From Pelagibacter sp052048135 (lineage in GTDB: Bacteria > Pseudomonadota > Alphaproteobacteria > Pelagibacterales > Pelagibacteraceae): a stretch of 64,000 nt of DNA. The notes beneath the pieces were generated by a model. It did not search any database and had not been told where the DNA came from. It was given only the letters and a program-made list of their open reading frames with translations. Shown in pieces: positions 15,822 through 24,036 of the stretch (its first letter is position 1; every line of letters starts with the position of its first letter). The stretch covers positions 806,001 through 870,000 of the forward strand of contig NZ_JBNAIM010000002.1 of NCBI RefSeq assembly GCF_052048135.1, read 5' to 3'. A program made the position numbers and the translations under genes.

Positions 15822-17531
15822 ATGGCTGAATTAAAAGATATAGTTGATCAAATTCAAAAAAGAGATTTAGATAAAGCTCTTGAAATTTGTGAATTAACTG
15901 AAAATAATAATAATAAACATATAATTTTAAATTTTAAAGGTGTTATTTATTTATTAAAAAATAACCATGATCTTGCTGAAACTAATTTTTTAAATTCAAT
16001 TAATGAAAATAACAAATTTGAAGATCCTGTTAAAAATTTATACATATTATATTTAAAAAAGAAAAAGTATAAAGAACTTCTAATTTACGCAAAAAAATTA
16101 ATTGAAATTGATAAATTAAATCACCAATATTATTATCAATTAGCATATGCTTTTGAGCTCAATGATGATTTTGACTCAGCTATTAAATTTTACAAAATTT
16201 ATTTAGATTATGATGTCAAAGATAGAAAAAAAGCACTTAATAATATTGGAAGTATATATTTGAGGAAAAATAAACCAAAAATTGCTTTAGATTATTTTTT
16301 AGAGGCAATTAAATTTGGCGAGGATAAGATAATATTAAACAATATATTAAATTCTTATATAAAATTAAGAGATATAACTAATATAGAAATCTTTTTTGAG
16401 AAAGCTAAGAAAATAGATCAAAATTATATCGAATTTATTTTTAACAATGCTGAATATTTAATCTTAAAAAATAAAATCAATGAGGCAATAAAAATTCTTA
16501 AAGAAAATACCAATAAATCAAAATTTTTAGTATCACTTCTAAGATTGTATTTTAACACAGCTCAAAATGACAAAGGAATTGAGCTTTTAAACAATTCAAA
16601 AAATCAATTTAAAGATAACCCAGAATTATATAATTATTTAGGACTAAGATCATTATATGAGGGTAATTTTGATGATGGATGGAAATATTATGAATATAGA
16701 TATTCTAAAAAAATAGATTTTTTTCCAGAAATAAAAGAATGGACAGGAGAAAAAATTGATAAAAAGAATATTGTTGTTTTTAATGAACAAGGTTTAGGAG
16801 ACGCAATACAATTTTCAAAATATTTAGTACCTTTAACTAAAATTGCAAATAAAGTTACATTTGTTGTTCAAAAAAATATAAAAAATTTATTCAAAGAAGA
16901 TATCAGAAATTTATTTGTTGAAACTATTGAAACTAGTAAAGATAAAAAATACGATTTTAAAATCGCCTTAGGATCATTAATTAAGTTTTTTTATAAAGAT
17001 AAAATAAGATATGGTAACCAATTAATACAATCAGATAAAGAATTAGATCTAAAATGGAAAAATCAAATTTCAAATTCAAAATTGAATGTTGGTTTGACTT
17101 GGTCCGGTTCGTTTAATGGACCAAATGAACCTTTTAGATCGATTGAAATAAGAAAATTTGAAAAATTCTTTTCATTAAATGCAAATTTTTATTGTTTACA
17201 AAATGAAATTTGGGAAAGAGATTTAGAGTATTTTAGATCATTTCAAATTAATGATTTTAGTAAATATGACTTAAATGAAATTGCCTCAATAATTAGAAAT
17301 TTAGATTTAGTAATTACTATTGATACATCGTTGTTACACTTGTCAGCTAGTTTAAATAAAGAAACTTGGGGAATTTTAAGTTTATATCCTGATTGGCGAT
17401 GGGGAGAATTTAATAATATAAACCCATATGAGTCCTTGAAGATATATAAACAAAGACAGTTCAATGAATGGGACTCTGTATTAGATGAAATTTATTTAAA
17501 TTTAGATAGTAAAATTAAAAAATTTAATTAA
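15822..17531 (+). CDS. TPR protein with C-terminal glycosyltransferase-like domain
   Basis: The 569-residue protein has two parts. Residues about 1-290 are tetratricopeptide-type helical repeats (for example YYYQLAYAFELNDDFDSAIKFY, positions about 107-128, and NNIGSIYLRKNKPKIALDYF). Residues about 300-565 resemble the heptosyltransferase/GT9-like fold seen in many TPR-glycosyltransferase proteins, with FNEQGLGDAIQF, LNVGLTWSGS and LVITIDTSLLHLSASL. The glycosyl acceptor is unknown; surface glycan or protein glycosylation are both possible. No signal peptide is visible. It ends in the terminator at 17534-17564 shared with the convergent porin-like gene. Confidence 0.8.
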   Translation: MAELKDIVDQIQKRDLDKALEICELTENNNNKHIILNFKGVIYLLKNNHDLAETNFLNSINENNKFEDPVKNLYILYLKKKKYKELLIYAKKLIEIDKLNHQYYYQLAYAFELNDDFDSAIKFYKIYLDYDVKDRKKALNNIGSIYLRKNKPKIALDYFLEAIKFGEDKIILNNILNSYIKLRDITNIEIFFEKAKKIDQNYIEFIFNNAEYLILKNKINEAIKILKENTNKSKFLVSLLRLYFNTAQNDKGIELLNNSKNQFKDNPELYNYLGLRSLYEGNFDDGWKYYEYRYSKKIDFFPEIKEWTGEKIDKKNIVVFNEQGLGDAIQFSKYLVPLTKIANKVTFVVQKNIKNLFKEDIRNLFVETIETSKDKKYDFKIALGSLIKFFYKDKIRYGNQLIQSDKELDLKWKNQISNSKLNVGLTWSGSFNGPNEPFRSIEIRKFEKFFSLNANFYCLQNEIWERDLEYFRSFQINDFSKYDLNEIASIIRNLDLVITIDTSLLHLSASLNKETWGILSLYPDWRWGEFNNINPYESLKIYKQRQFNEWDSVLDEIYLNLDSKIKKFN

Positions 17532-17533
17532 AC

Positions 17534-17564
17534 AAAAAAAAAGGGCCCAGAGGCCCTTTTTTTT
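17534..17564. terminator. bidirectional intrinsic terminator
   Basis: GGGCC/GGCCC forms a GC core with loop CAGA, extended by eight A-T pairs and flanked by an A-run on the left and a T-run on the right. It therefore works in both directions, between the convergent TPR/glycosyltransferase gene and the beta-barrel gene. It is the clearest terminator in the window. Confidence 0.92.
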
Positions 17565-17578
17565 AAATTAAGTGTAAA

Positions 17579-18208
17579 TTAGAATGATTTCGCTATTGAT
17601 ACAGAAAATGTCAATAACTCTGCATCCCCTGTTTTATCTACAGCTGCACTACCATTTGAAGTCGTGTTTACTTTCACTGTATCGAAATCAGTATAAGTAA
17701 CTTCTGCTCTTCCGATTAAAGCAGCAATATCTGCTTGAACCCCAACTCCCAACATAATACCCTCTAGATTGTCATCATGTGAGTTAACTGTTGTTGAAGT
17801 ATAGTTAGCTTTTACGTTTCCTATATCAGCAATTGAGTAGCCACCTTTAAAGTATGCATTTACTCCACCTACATCTTGAGAATACAAACCATATATAGTC
17901 GTGTAGTCACTTAACTCTAAATGCGAGTCAGATGAATTACCATCAACTGTTATAGTTGCTGTGTAAGGTACGTATTCAATTCCAAGAGAAAGACCATCAA
18001 CTTGTGGCAATTCTACTTCTGCAAAAATTGCACCATACTCACTATCCTCAGATTTAGTTTGTGCTGCATAAGTTGTACTACCAGCTGTATAAGCATTCTG
18101 AGTACCTTCTAATTCACCAACACCGTACTTAACTCCTATCATTCCACCAGCTAAAGCAGATGAAGCAATAAGAAATGAAGCACTTATTAATGTTATTATT
18201 TTCTTCAT
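17579..18208 (-). CDS. outer-membrane beta-barrel protein
   Basis: The 209 residues start with a signal peptide (MKKIITLISASFLIASSALA, cleavage before GGMIG) and continue as alternating polar/hydrophobic strands rich in Gly, Tyr, Ser and Thr. They end in SVSIAKSF, the C-terminal phenylalanine typical of barrels assembled by BamA. The size fits an 8- or 10-strand OmpA/OmpW-like barrel. Specific cargo is unknown. It has a 182-base upstream gap that should hold its own promoter and ends in a strong bidirectional terminator, consistent with a highly expressed monocistronic message. Confidence 0.8.
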   Translation of the reverse strand: MKKIITLISASFLIASSALAGGMIGVKYGVGELEGTQNAYTAGSTTYAAQTKSEDSEYGAIFAEVELPQVDGLSLGIEYVPYTATITVDGNSSDSHLELSDYTTIYGLYSQDVGGVNAYFKGGYSIADIGNVKANYTSTTVNSHDDNLEGIMLGVGVQADIAALIGRAEVTYTDFDTVKVNTTSNGSAAVDKTGDAELLTFSVSIAKSF

Positions 18209-18222
18209 ATTTTACCCTGTAT

Positions 18223-18240
18223 TAAATAATTAATTATTTA
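18223..18240. other. 18-bp perfect palindrome in the leader of the barrel gene
   Basis: TAAATAATTAATTATTTA reads the same on both strands and ends 15 bases upstream of the barrel-protein start codon. In RNA it would fold as a 7-bp A/U stem with loop UUAA. It could be an operator or a leader structure; an A/T-only palindrome may also be chance. The rest of the 18209-18390 gap shows no other clear structure. Confidence 0.25.
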
Positions 18241-18390
18241 CGTATTAATGGCACCATATTCATATCAGCTGATTCTACAAATGAAAAAATGGTTAATTAT
18301 GATAATTTTTTTAAATAATTTTTTAGTGTTGCATTATTACAACAAAAAAAACCCTATTTTGCTTGTTTTTTTCTTTATAAATAATCGATA

Positions 18391-18792
18391 TTAATTTTTT
18401 AAAGCTTTTAAGAGTGTTCTTTTATCAAGCTTACAATCTCTGTAGCCCTTTTTAACAATATTTAAATATCTGTCTGTTGGATAAGCAAATGGAGATTTTT
18501 TAGTCATAGTGTAAGTCATTACCTTTTTACCATAATAATAAAAATAATATTTTTTATATAAGGTTGGATAATCTTCATATACATCTAATTTTTTTTCATC
18601 ACTTTTTGAAATTTCAAACAAGCCGCCTGGAACAAAAGAATTTTTTTTTGGTTCAATATCTGCAGCTCGATATTTGCTACGAAATGTTAATCTAAAATCT
18701 CTTAAATTTATTTTTTTAATGAAAATACTATCCTTACATCTTCGTTTCATTTGAAAATGGTTAAGATTACTTCCATAAGCAAAATATAGCAT
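18391..18792 (-). CDS. gamma-glutamylcyclotransferase-like (AIG2/GGCT fold) protein
   Basis: The 133-residue protein has the family's glycine loop at the N-terminus (MLYFAYGSNLNHFQM) and the catalytic-acid region as LDVYEDYPTLYKKYY (about 72-86). The glutamate of YEDYP is the expected acid. Members release 5-oxoproline from gamma-glutamyl peptides or related gamma-glutamylamines; the true substrate here is not known. Its start codon touches the stop of the preceding CinA-type gene, so the two are in one operon. Confidence 0.8.
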   Translation of the reverse strand: MLYFAYGSNLNHFQMKRRCKDSIFIKKINLRDFRLTFRSKYRAADIEPKKNSFVPGGLFEISKSDEKKLDVYEDYPTLYKKYYFYYYGKKVMTYTMTKKSPFAYPTDRYLNIVKKGYRDCKLDKRTLLKALKN

Positions 18793-19542
18793 CTATCTTT
18801 CCACTATCTCAATTTTTTTTTCTTTTACAAATTCTAAGATTTGAGATTTACAAATATCAATTTTAGATTGATTTTCTGATCGAATTACAATTGAGACACC
18901 TAATTTTCCAGAATGAAAAAAAGGATAACTTCCTATTTCCACATCTTTATTTTGATTTTGAACTTTTGTTAAAGAGTTTGCAATTTCGCTCTCAACAGTT
19001 CGTAAACTAATTGTATGACTTAATATTGGTTCTCCTCCTACTATCTTATTTTTTAATCCACCTAACATTGATTTTAAAATTGATGGTACACCCGGTAAAC
19101 AAAAAACATTGTCTATATTAAATCCTGGAGCTCCACTTGTAGGATTTAATATTAATTCTGCATTCTTTGGCATCCATGTCATCTTTTGTCTTCCTTTATT
19201 AAATTCACCTGGTTTATAATATGACTCTAAAATTTTAAATGCTTCTTTGTGTATCTCATAATCAACATCAAAAGCTTTTGCAACAGACTGAGCGGTAATA
19301 TCATCATGAGTTGGTCCAATACCACCAGTTGTAAACACATAATCGTTATTTTTTCTTAAAAAGTTTAAAGTGTTGATAATATCTTTTTCTACGTCAGGAA
19401 TTATTCTTACTTCGGTAATTTTAACTCCAATAGAGTTTAACCATTTAGCTAATGTGCTGGTATTTGTATCTTGAGTTCTACCTGATAAAATTTCATTACC
19501 AATTATTAATATACCTGCATTTACTTTTGTGTCTTTTTTCAT
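18793..19542 (-). CDS. CinA-type molybdopterin-binding domain protein
   Basis: The 249 residues match the N-terminal MoaB/MogA-like domain of CinA: IIGNEILSGRTQDTNTSTLA (about 13-32), FTTGGIGPTHDDITAQSVAK (about 70-89) and LPGVPSILKSM. The C-terminal nicotinamide-nucleotide amidase domain of full-length CinA is absent. Single-domain members are linked to hydrolysis of ADP-ribose-type nucleotides, so a pyrimidine or pyridine nucleotide role is possible, but this is inference from the family. It is divergent from sfsA with about 22 bases between the chosen starts. Confidence 0.82.
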   Translation of the reverse strand: MKKDTKVNAGILIIGNEILSGRTQDTNTSTLAKWLNSIGVKITEVRIIPDVEKDIINTLNFLRKNNDYVFTTGGIGPTHDDITAQSVAKAFDVDYEIHKEAFKILESYYKPGEFNKGRQKMTWMPKNAELILNPTSGAPGFNIDNVFCLPGVPSILKSMLGGLKNKIVGGEPILSHTISLRTVESEIANSLTKVQNQNKDVEIGSYPFFHSGKLGVSIVIRSENQSKIDICKSQILEFVKEKKIEIVER

Positions 19543-19564
19543 TATTTAAATGTATAATTTAAAT

Positions 19565-20263
19565 ATGCAATTTACCAAGTCTTTAATAAAAGGCAAACTA
19601 ATCAAAAGATATAAGCGTTTTTTTGTGGATGTTAAGATTAACAAAGAAATTGTCACAGCTCATTGTCCAAATACTGGATCAATGAAGGGTCTTCTTAAGG
19701 AAGGTAACCAAGTTTACCTTTTAAAAAATGATGATCCAAAAAGAAAATTAAAATATGGATTGGAAATTATAAAAGCTCAAAATAATTTTGTTGGTATCAA
19801 TACACATATGGCTAACAAAATAGTAAATCATGGATTATGTAATAATCTAATAAAAGAATTAAAAAACCTCAAAAATATTAAATCAGAAGTTTTTTTTAAT
19901 AAAGAAACTAGATTTGATTTTTTAGTTGAAAAGAATAAACAAAAAATCTTTATTGAAGTAAAAAATGTTACACTTTTTAGAGATAAATCAACTGCAGAAT
20001 TTCCTGATGCTGTCACTTCTAGAGGATCCAAACATTTGCTTACACTTATTGATGCCATAAAAAAAGGATATAAATCTTATTTAATCTATCTAGTTCAAGT
20101 CCAAAATATGGAAAATTTTAAAATAGCCAGTGATATTGATAATGAGTATTATAGAAATTATACAAAAGCAAAAAAAGCTGGGGTTAATTTTTTGGCTTAT
20201 AGATGTAAAATAACTCCGGAAGAAATTTATATTGATAAAAAACTCAAAATTATAAATGAATAA
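19565..20263 (+). CDS. sfsA: SfsA family protein
   Basis: The 232-residue protein has SfsA family motifs: GKLIKRYKRFFVDV near the N-terminus, AHCPNTGSMKGLL, FDFLVE, IFIEVKNVTLF, and AEFPDAVTSRGSKHL. The family combines an OB-like part with a PD-(D/E)xK nuclease-like core, and its cellular role is unsettled; the old name comes from sugar fermentation stimulation in E. coli. The start at 19565 (MQFTKSLIKG) is preferred over 19550 because family members begin there. The map gene overlaps its end by 8 bases. Confidence 0.88.
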   Translation: MQFTKSLIKGKLIKRYKRFFVDVKINKEIVTAHCPNTGSMKGLLKEGNQVYLLKNDDPKRKLKYGLEIIKAQNNFVGINTHMANKIVNHGLCNNLIKELKNLKNIKSEVFFNKETRFDFLVEKNKQKIFIEVKNVTLFRDKSTAEFPDAVTSRGSKHLLTLIDAIKKGYKSYLIYLVQVQNMENFKIASDIDNEYYRNYTKAKKAGVNFLAYRCKITPEEIYIDKKLKIINE

Positions 20264-21029
20264 TTATAAAGAAAAATTCGAAAAAATGAGAATTGCAGGA
20301 AAACTTGCCGCTCAAACATTAGATATGCTCACAGAAAATATTAAAGAAGGTGTTTCAACTGCTTACATAGATAAGCTGGGTTATGAATTTATTAGAGATA
20401 ACGGTGGATATTCAGCTCCACTATTTTATAGAGGTTTTAAAAAATCTTTATGTACTTCTCTCAACCATGTTATTTGTCATGGAATACCATCTGAAGAAAG
20501 AATTCTTGAAGATGGAGATGCTGTAAATGTGGATGTTACTGCAATCGTTAATGATCATTATGGTGATACAAGTAGAATGTTTTGTATTGGAAAACCTTCT
20601 GTAAAACTAAATAATCTTATAAATGCTACTCACGAGTCTATGATGAGAGCAATTAGAATTTTAAAACCAGGAATTAAACTTGGAGATATAGGTAATGAAA
20701 TTCAATCTTTTATTGAAGAAAAAGGTTTTTCAGTAGTTAGAGATTTTTGTGGTCATGGGATTAGTACAACTTTTCATGAGCCTCCAAATATTTTACACTA
20801 TGGAACTAAAAATACTGGAATGGAATTAAAACCTGGGATGACTTTTACAATAGAGCCAATGATCAATGCAGGAGAGTTTAACGTAAAAATGCTTAGTGAT
20901 GGATGGACTGCAGTTACAAAAGATAAATCTTTATCAGCACAATTTGAACATACATTAGGAATTACAGAAAATGGTTATGAAATCTTTACAGAATCTGCTA
21001 AAGGTTATTCAAAGCCTCCATATTTATAA
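20256..21029 (+). CDS. map: methionine aminopeptidase, type I
   Basis: Removes the N-terminal methionine from new proteins in the cytoplasm. The 257 residues contain all five metal ligands of the family: two Asp in NVDVTAIVNDHYGDTSR, His in GHGISTTFHEPP, Glu in TFTIEPMI and Glu in AQFEHTLGIT. The length fits the short type I form with no zinc-finger N-terminus. Its start lies inside the end of sfsA, and purB follows after 3 bases. Confidence 0.96.
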   Translation: MNNYKEKFEKMRIAGKLAAQTLDMLTENIKEGVSTAYIDKLGYEFIRDNGGYSAPLFYRGFKKSLCTSLNHVICHGIPSEERILEDGDAVNVDVTAIVNDHYGDTSRMFCIGKPSVKLNNLINATHESMMRAIRILKPGIKLGDIGNEIQSFIEEKGFSVVRDFCGHGISTTFHEPPNILHYGTKNTGMELKPGMTFTIEPMINAGEFNVKMLSDGWTAVTKDKSLSAQFEHTLGITENGYEIFTESAKGYSKPPYL

Positions 21030-21032
21030 TTA

Positions 21033-22325
21033 ATGATTAAAAGATATTCGCGAAAAGAACTTACTGATATTTGGTCAGAAGAAAATAAATACAAAATTTG
21101 GCTAGAAGTGGAAATAGCTGCGGCACAAGCAATGGAAAAATTAGGTCAAATTCCTAAAGGTGTTTCGTCTGTAGTAAGAAAAAAAGCTAAGATTAATGTA
21201 AAGAGAATTCATCAAATCGAAAGTCAAGTGAAACATGATGTAATTGCTTTTTTAACTTCTGTTACTGAAAGAGCAGGAATTAAAGCAAGATATCTTCATC
21301 AAGGAATGACTTCTTCTGATGTATTAGATACAAGTTTCAATATTCAATTAGTTCAATCTGGAAAAATAATTCTTAAAGATTTAGACCAGATACTGAAAGT
21401 TTTAAAAAAACAAGCAATGAGATATAAATTTACCCCGTGTATGGGAAGAAGTCATGGGATACACGCTGAACCAATAACTTTTGGGTTAAAATTAGCATCT
21501 TTCTATGAAGAATTTAAAAGAAATAAAAAAAGATTAGAGGATGCAATAAATGAAGTATCTACTTGCGCTATTTCTGGAGCAGTAGGAACATTTGCAAATA
21601 TAAATCCAAATGTTGAAAAACATGTTGCAAAAAAACTAGGTTTAAAAATCGAACCAATTTCGACGCAAGTAATACCAAGAGACCGACATGCTTTTTATTT
21701 CTCCGTTTTGGGAATTATTGCAGGATCTATTGAAAGAGTTGCTACAGAAATCAGGCATTTACAAAGAACAGAGGTTTATGAATTACAAGAATATTTTTCA
21801 AAAAATCAAAAAGGTTCCTCGGCAATGCCTCACAAAAAAAATCCAATACTAAGTGAAAACCTCACGGGTCTTGCAAGAATGGTTAGAAGTACCGTGGCCC
21901 CTGCTCTAGAAAATATTGCGTTATGGCATGAACGAGATATATCACATTCAAGTGTAGAGAGAAATATAGGTCCTGATGCTAATATTACACTTGATTTTGC
22001 ATTAGTTAGATTAACAAATATTTTAGATAATATGATTGTTTATCCTAAAAGAATGTTACAAAATTTAAACTTAACTAAAGGACTAATTTTCTCACAAGAA
22101 CTTATGCTAGAACTGACAAAAACTGGTCTTAGTAGAGAAAAATCTTACAAGATGGTACAAAATTATGCAAAAAGATGTTTTTCTGAAAACTTAGATTTAT
22201 TTGATATTATCCAAACTGATAGATATATTGCTACTAACATTCCACCAAAAAAATTAAAAAATATTTTTAGTTATTCAAAACATTTCAAAAATATAAATTT
22301 AATATTTAAAAGAGTGTTCAAATAA
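21033..22325 (+). CDS. purB: adenylosuccinate lyase
   Basis: Acts twice in purine synthesis, on SAICAR and on adenylosuccinate, releasing fumarate. The 430-residue protein belongs to the fumarase/aspartase superfamily, with GMTSSDVLDTSFN, the catalytic-histidine region GRSHGIHAEPITFG, and the flexible loop signature GSSAMPHKKNP at about 260-270. It lies ahead of purC with a one-base TAATG overlap and is part of the purine run. Confidence 0.97.
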   Translation: MIKRYSRKELTDIWSEENKYKIWLEVEIAAAQAMEKLGQIPKGVSSVVRKKAKINVKRIHQIESQVKHDVIAFLTSVTERAGIKARYLHQGMTSSDVLDTSFNIQLVQSGKIILKDLDQILKVLKKQAMRYKFTPCMGRSHGIHAEPITFGLKLASFYEEFKRNKKRLEDAINEVSTCAISGAVGTFANINPNVEKHVAKKLGLKIEPISTQVIPRDRHAFYFSVLGIIAGSIERVATEIRHLQRTEVYELQEYFSKNQKGSSAMPHKKNPILSENLTGLARMVRSTVAPALENIALWHERDISHSSVERNIGPDANITLDFALVRLTNILDNMIVYPKRMLQNLNLTKGLIFSQELMLELTKTGLSREKSYKMVQNYAKRCFSENLDLFDIIQTDRYIATNIPPKKLKNIFSYSKHFKNINLIFKRVFK

Positions 22326-23110
22326 TGAAAAAAGGGAAAAAACTTTACGAAGGAAAAGCTAAGATTATTTATGCTACATCTGAAAAAGGTTTAGTAATTC
22401 AGTATTTTAAAGATGATGCTACAGCTTTTAACAATCAAAAGAAAAGTGTTATTGAGGGAAAAGGTGTTTTAAACAATCGTATTTCCGAACATATACTTTC
22501 AAACTTATCCCAAATTGGGATTCAAAATCATTTGGTCAAACGACTTAATATGAGAGAACAAGTCATAAAGTTAGTTGAAATTATTCCAATTGAATTTATT
22601 GTTCGAAATGTAGCCACAGGATCAATTACTAAAAGACTTGGTATAGAGGATGGTACAGTCTTAAAAGAACCTTTAATTGAATATTGCTTGAAAGATGATG
22701 CTCTTGGTGACCCATTAATTGCAGAAGATCACATCTATGCATTTGAATGGGCAACAAAAAAAGAAATAGAAAAAGTAAAAAAAATGATCTTAAGAATTAA
22801 CGACTTTATGATTGGTATGTTTAGAGGTATTGGTATTAAGTTAATAGATTTTAAATTAGAATTTGGGAGATTAAAAATTAACGGTATAAATGAAATTATT
22901 CTTGCTGATGAGATAAGTCCTGATACTTGCAGACTGTGGGACTCCATTACAGATAAAAAACTGGATAAAGATAGATTTAGAAAAGATCTTGGAGATTTAA
23001 TACCAGCTTACACTGAAGTAGCAAAAAGATTAGGTATTCTTCATGAGCAATCAAATGTTTCGGCAGTAAACGTAACAAAATTATCTTCAATTAAAAAAAA
23101 AAATAAATGA
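22325..23110 (+). CDS. purC: SAICAR synthase
   Basis: Joins aspartate to CAIR in purine synthesis. The 261 residues show KLYEGKAKIIYAT at the N-terminus (nucleotide-binding start), the EFIVRNVATGSITKRL motif, and LADEISPDTCRLWD. The length is slightly above the usual 235-255 because of a Lys-rich C-terminal tail. It overlaps purB by one base and purS by four (ATGA). Confidence 0.97.
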   Translation: MKKGKKLYEGKAKIIYATSEKGLVIQYFKDDATAFNNQKKSVIEGKGVLNNRISEHILSNLSQIGIQNHLVKRLNMREQVIKLVEIIPIEFIVRNVATGSITKRLGIEDGTVLKEPLIEYCLKDDALGDPLIAEDHIYAFEWATKKEIEKVKKMILRINDFMIGMFRGIGIKLIDFKLEFGRLKINGINEIILADEISPDTCRLWDSITDKKLDKDRFRKDLGDLIPAYTEVAKRLGILHEQSNVSAVNVTKLSSIKKKNK

Positions 23111-23349
23111 AAATTTCTGCAATTATAACATTAAAAAAAGATGTATTAGATCCTCAAGGCAAAGTAATTCACCAAACTTTAGATGGGATGGGTTTTGATA
23201 GTATAAACGAAGTAAGACAAGGCAAATATTTTGAAATAGATGTGAAAGAAAATGATCCAAAAAAAGCAAAGGAAATTGTTGAAAATATGTGTTCAAAACT
23301 TTTAGCTAATCTTGTTATAGAAAATTATAAAATTATTAAGACACAATAA
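23107..23349 (+). CDS. purS: FGAM synthase subunit PurS
   Basis: Small 80-residue dimerising subunit needed to assemble the three-part formylglycinamide ribonucleotide amidotransferase. The family pattern KDVLDPQGKVI and MGFDSINEVRQGKYFEI is clear. Its presence agrees with the short PurL and separate PurQ downstream. It overlaps purC by ATGA. Confidence 0.96.
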   Translation: MKISAIITLKKDVLDPQGKVIHQTLDGMGFDSINEVRQGKYFEIDVKENDPKKAKEIVENMCSKLLANLVIENYKIIKTQ

Positions 23350-23352
23350 TTA

Positions 23353-24036
23353 ATGAAATCATCTGTTATAACCTTTCCTGGTTCAAATTGTGATAGAGAT
23401 ATGGATGTTGCTCTTAAAAAATTTGGATTCAATAATAAAATGGTTTGGCATAATGATAATGAGCTTCCAAAAAGTGACTTAGTTGTTTTGCCGGGTGGTT
23501 TTTCTTATGGAGATTATCTTCGTTGTGGAAGTATGGCTTCTAAATCTAAAATTATGCAATCTGTTATTAATTTTGCAAAATCTGGTGGTCTTGTTATGGG
23601 AATTTGTAATGGTTTTCAAATTCTTGTTGAAACAGGACTAGTTCCTGGGGTTTTGCTGAGAAACAAATACCTAGAATTTATTTGTAAAAATGTTTTTGTA
23701 AAATTAGATAATAAAAAAAATTCATACTTTCAAAACCTTGAAAAAGATGTTTTAGAGCTTCACATAGCTCACAATGAAGGAAATTATTTTTGCACTAAAG
23801 ACCAGTTAAAAGAAATTGAAGATAATAATCAAATAGCTATTTATTATTGCAATAAAGAGGGACAAGTGGAAGATCAATTTAATCCAAATGGTTCAATTAA
23901 AAATATCGCTGGTATTTTTAATAAAAACAAAAATGTTCTAGGGATGATGCCTCATCCAGAGAGAATGATAGACGAAAGTTTATCTGGAGAAGATGGATCA
24001 TTATTTTTTAAAAATTTAATTAATAATATTAAATAA
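23353..24036 (+). CDS. purQ: FGAM synthase glutaminase subunit PurQ
   Basis: Class I glutamine amidotransferase that supplies ammonia to PurL. The 227 residues contain the nucleophile elbow MGICNGFQIL (Cys at about 86), the oxyanion/loop start FPGSNCDRDMD, and the catalytic His-Glu pair in MPHPERM near the C-terminus. It overlaps purL by one base, so the two subunits are coupled in translation. Confidence 0.97.
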   Translation: MKSSVITFPGSNCDRDMDVALKKFGFNNKMVWHNDNELPKSDLVVLPGGFSYGDYLRCGSMASKSKIMQSVINFAKSGGLVMGICNGFQILVETGLVPGVLLRNKYLEFICKNVFVKLDNKKNSYFQNLEKDVLELHIAHNEGNYFCTKDQLKEIEDNNQIAIYYCNKEGQVEDQFNPNGSIKNIAGIFNKNKNVLGMMPHPERMIDESLSGEDGSLFFKNLINNIK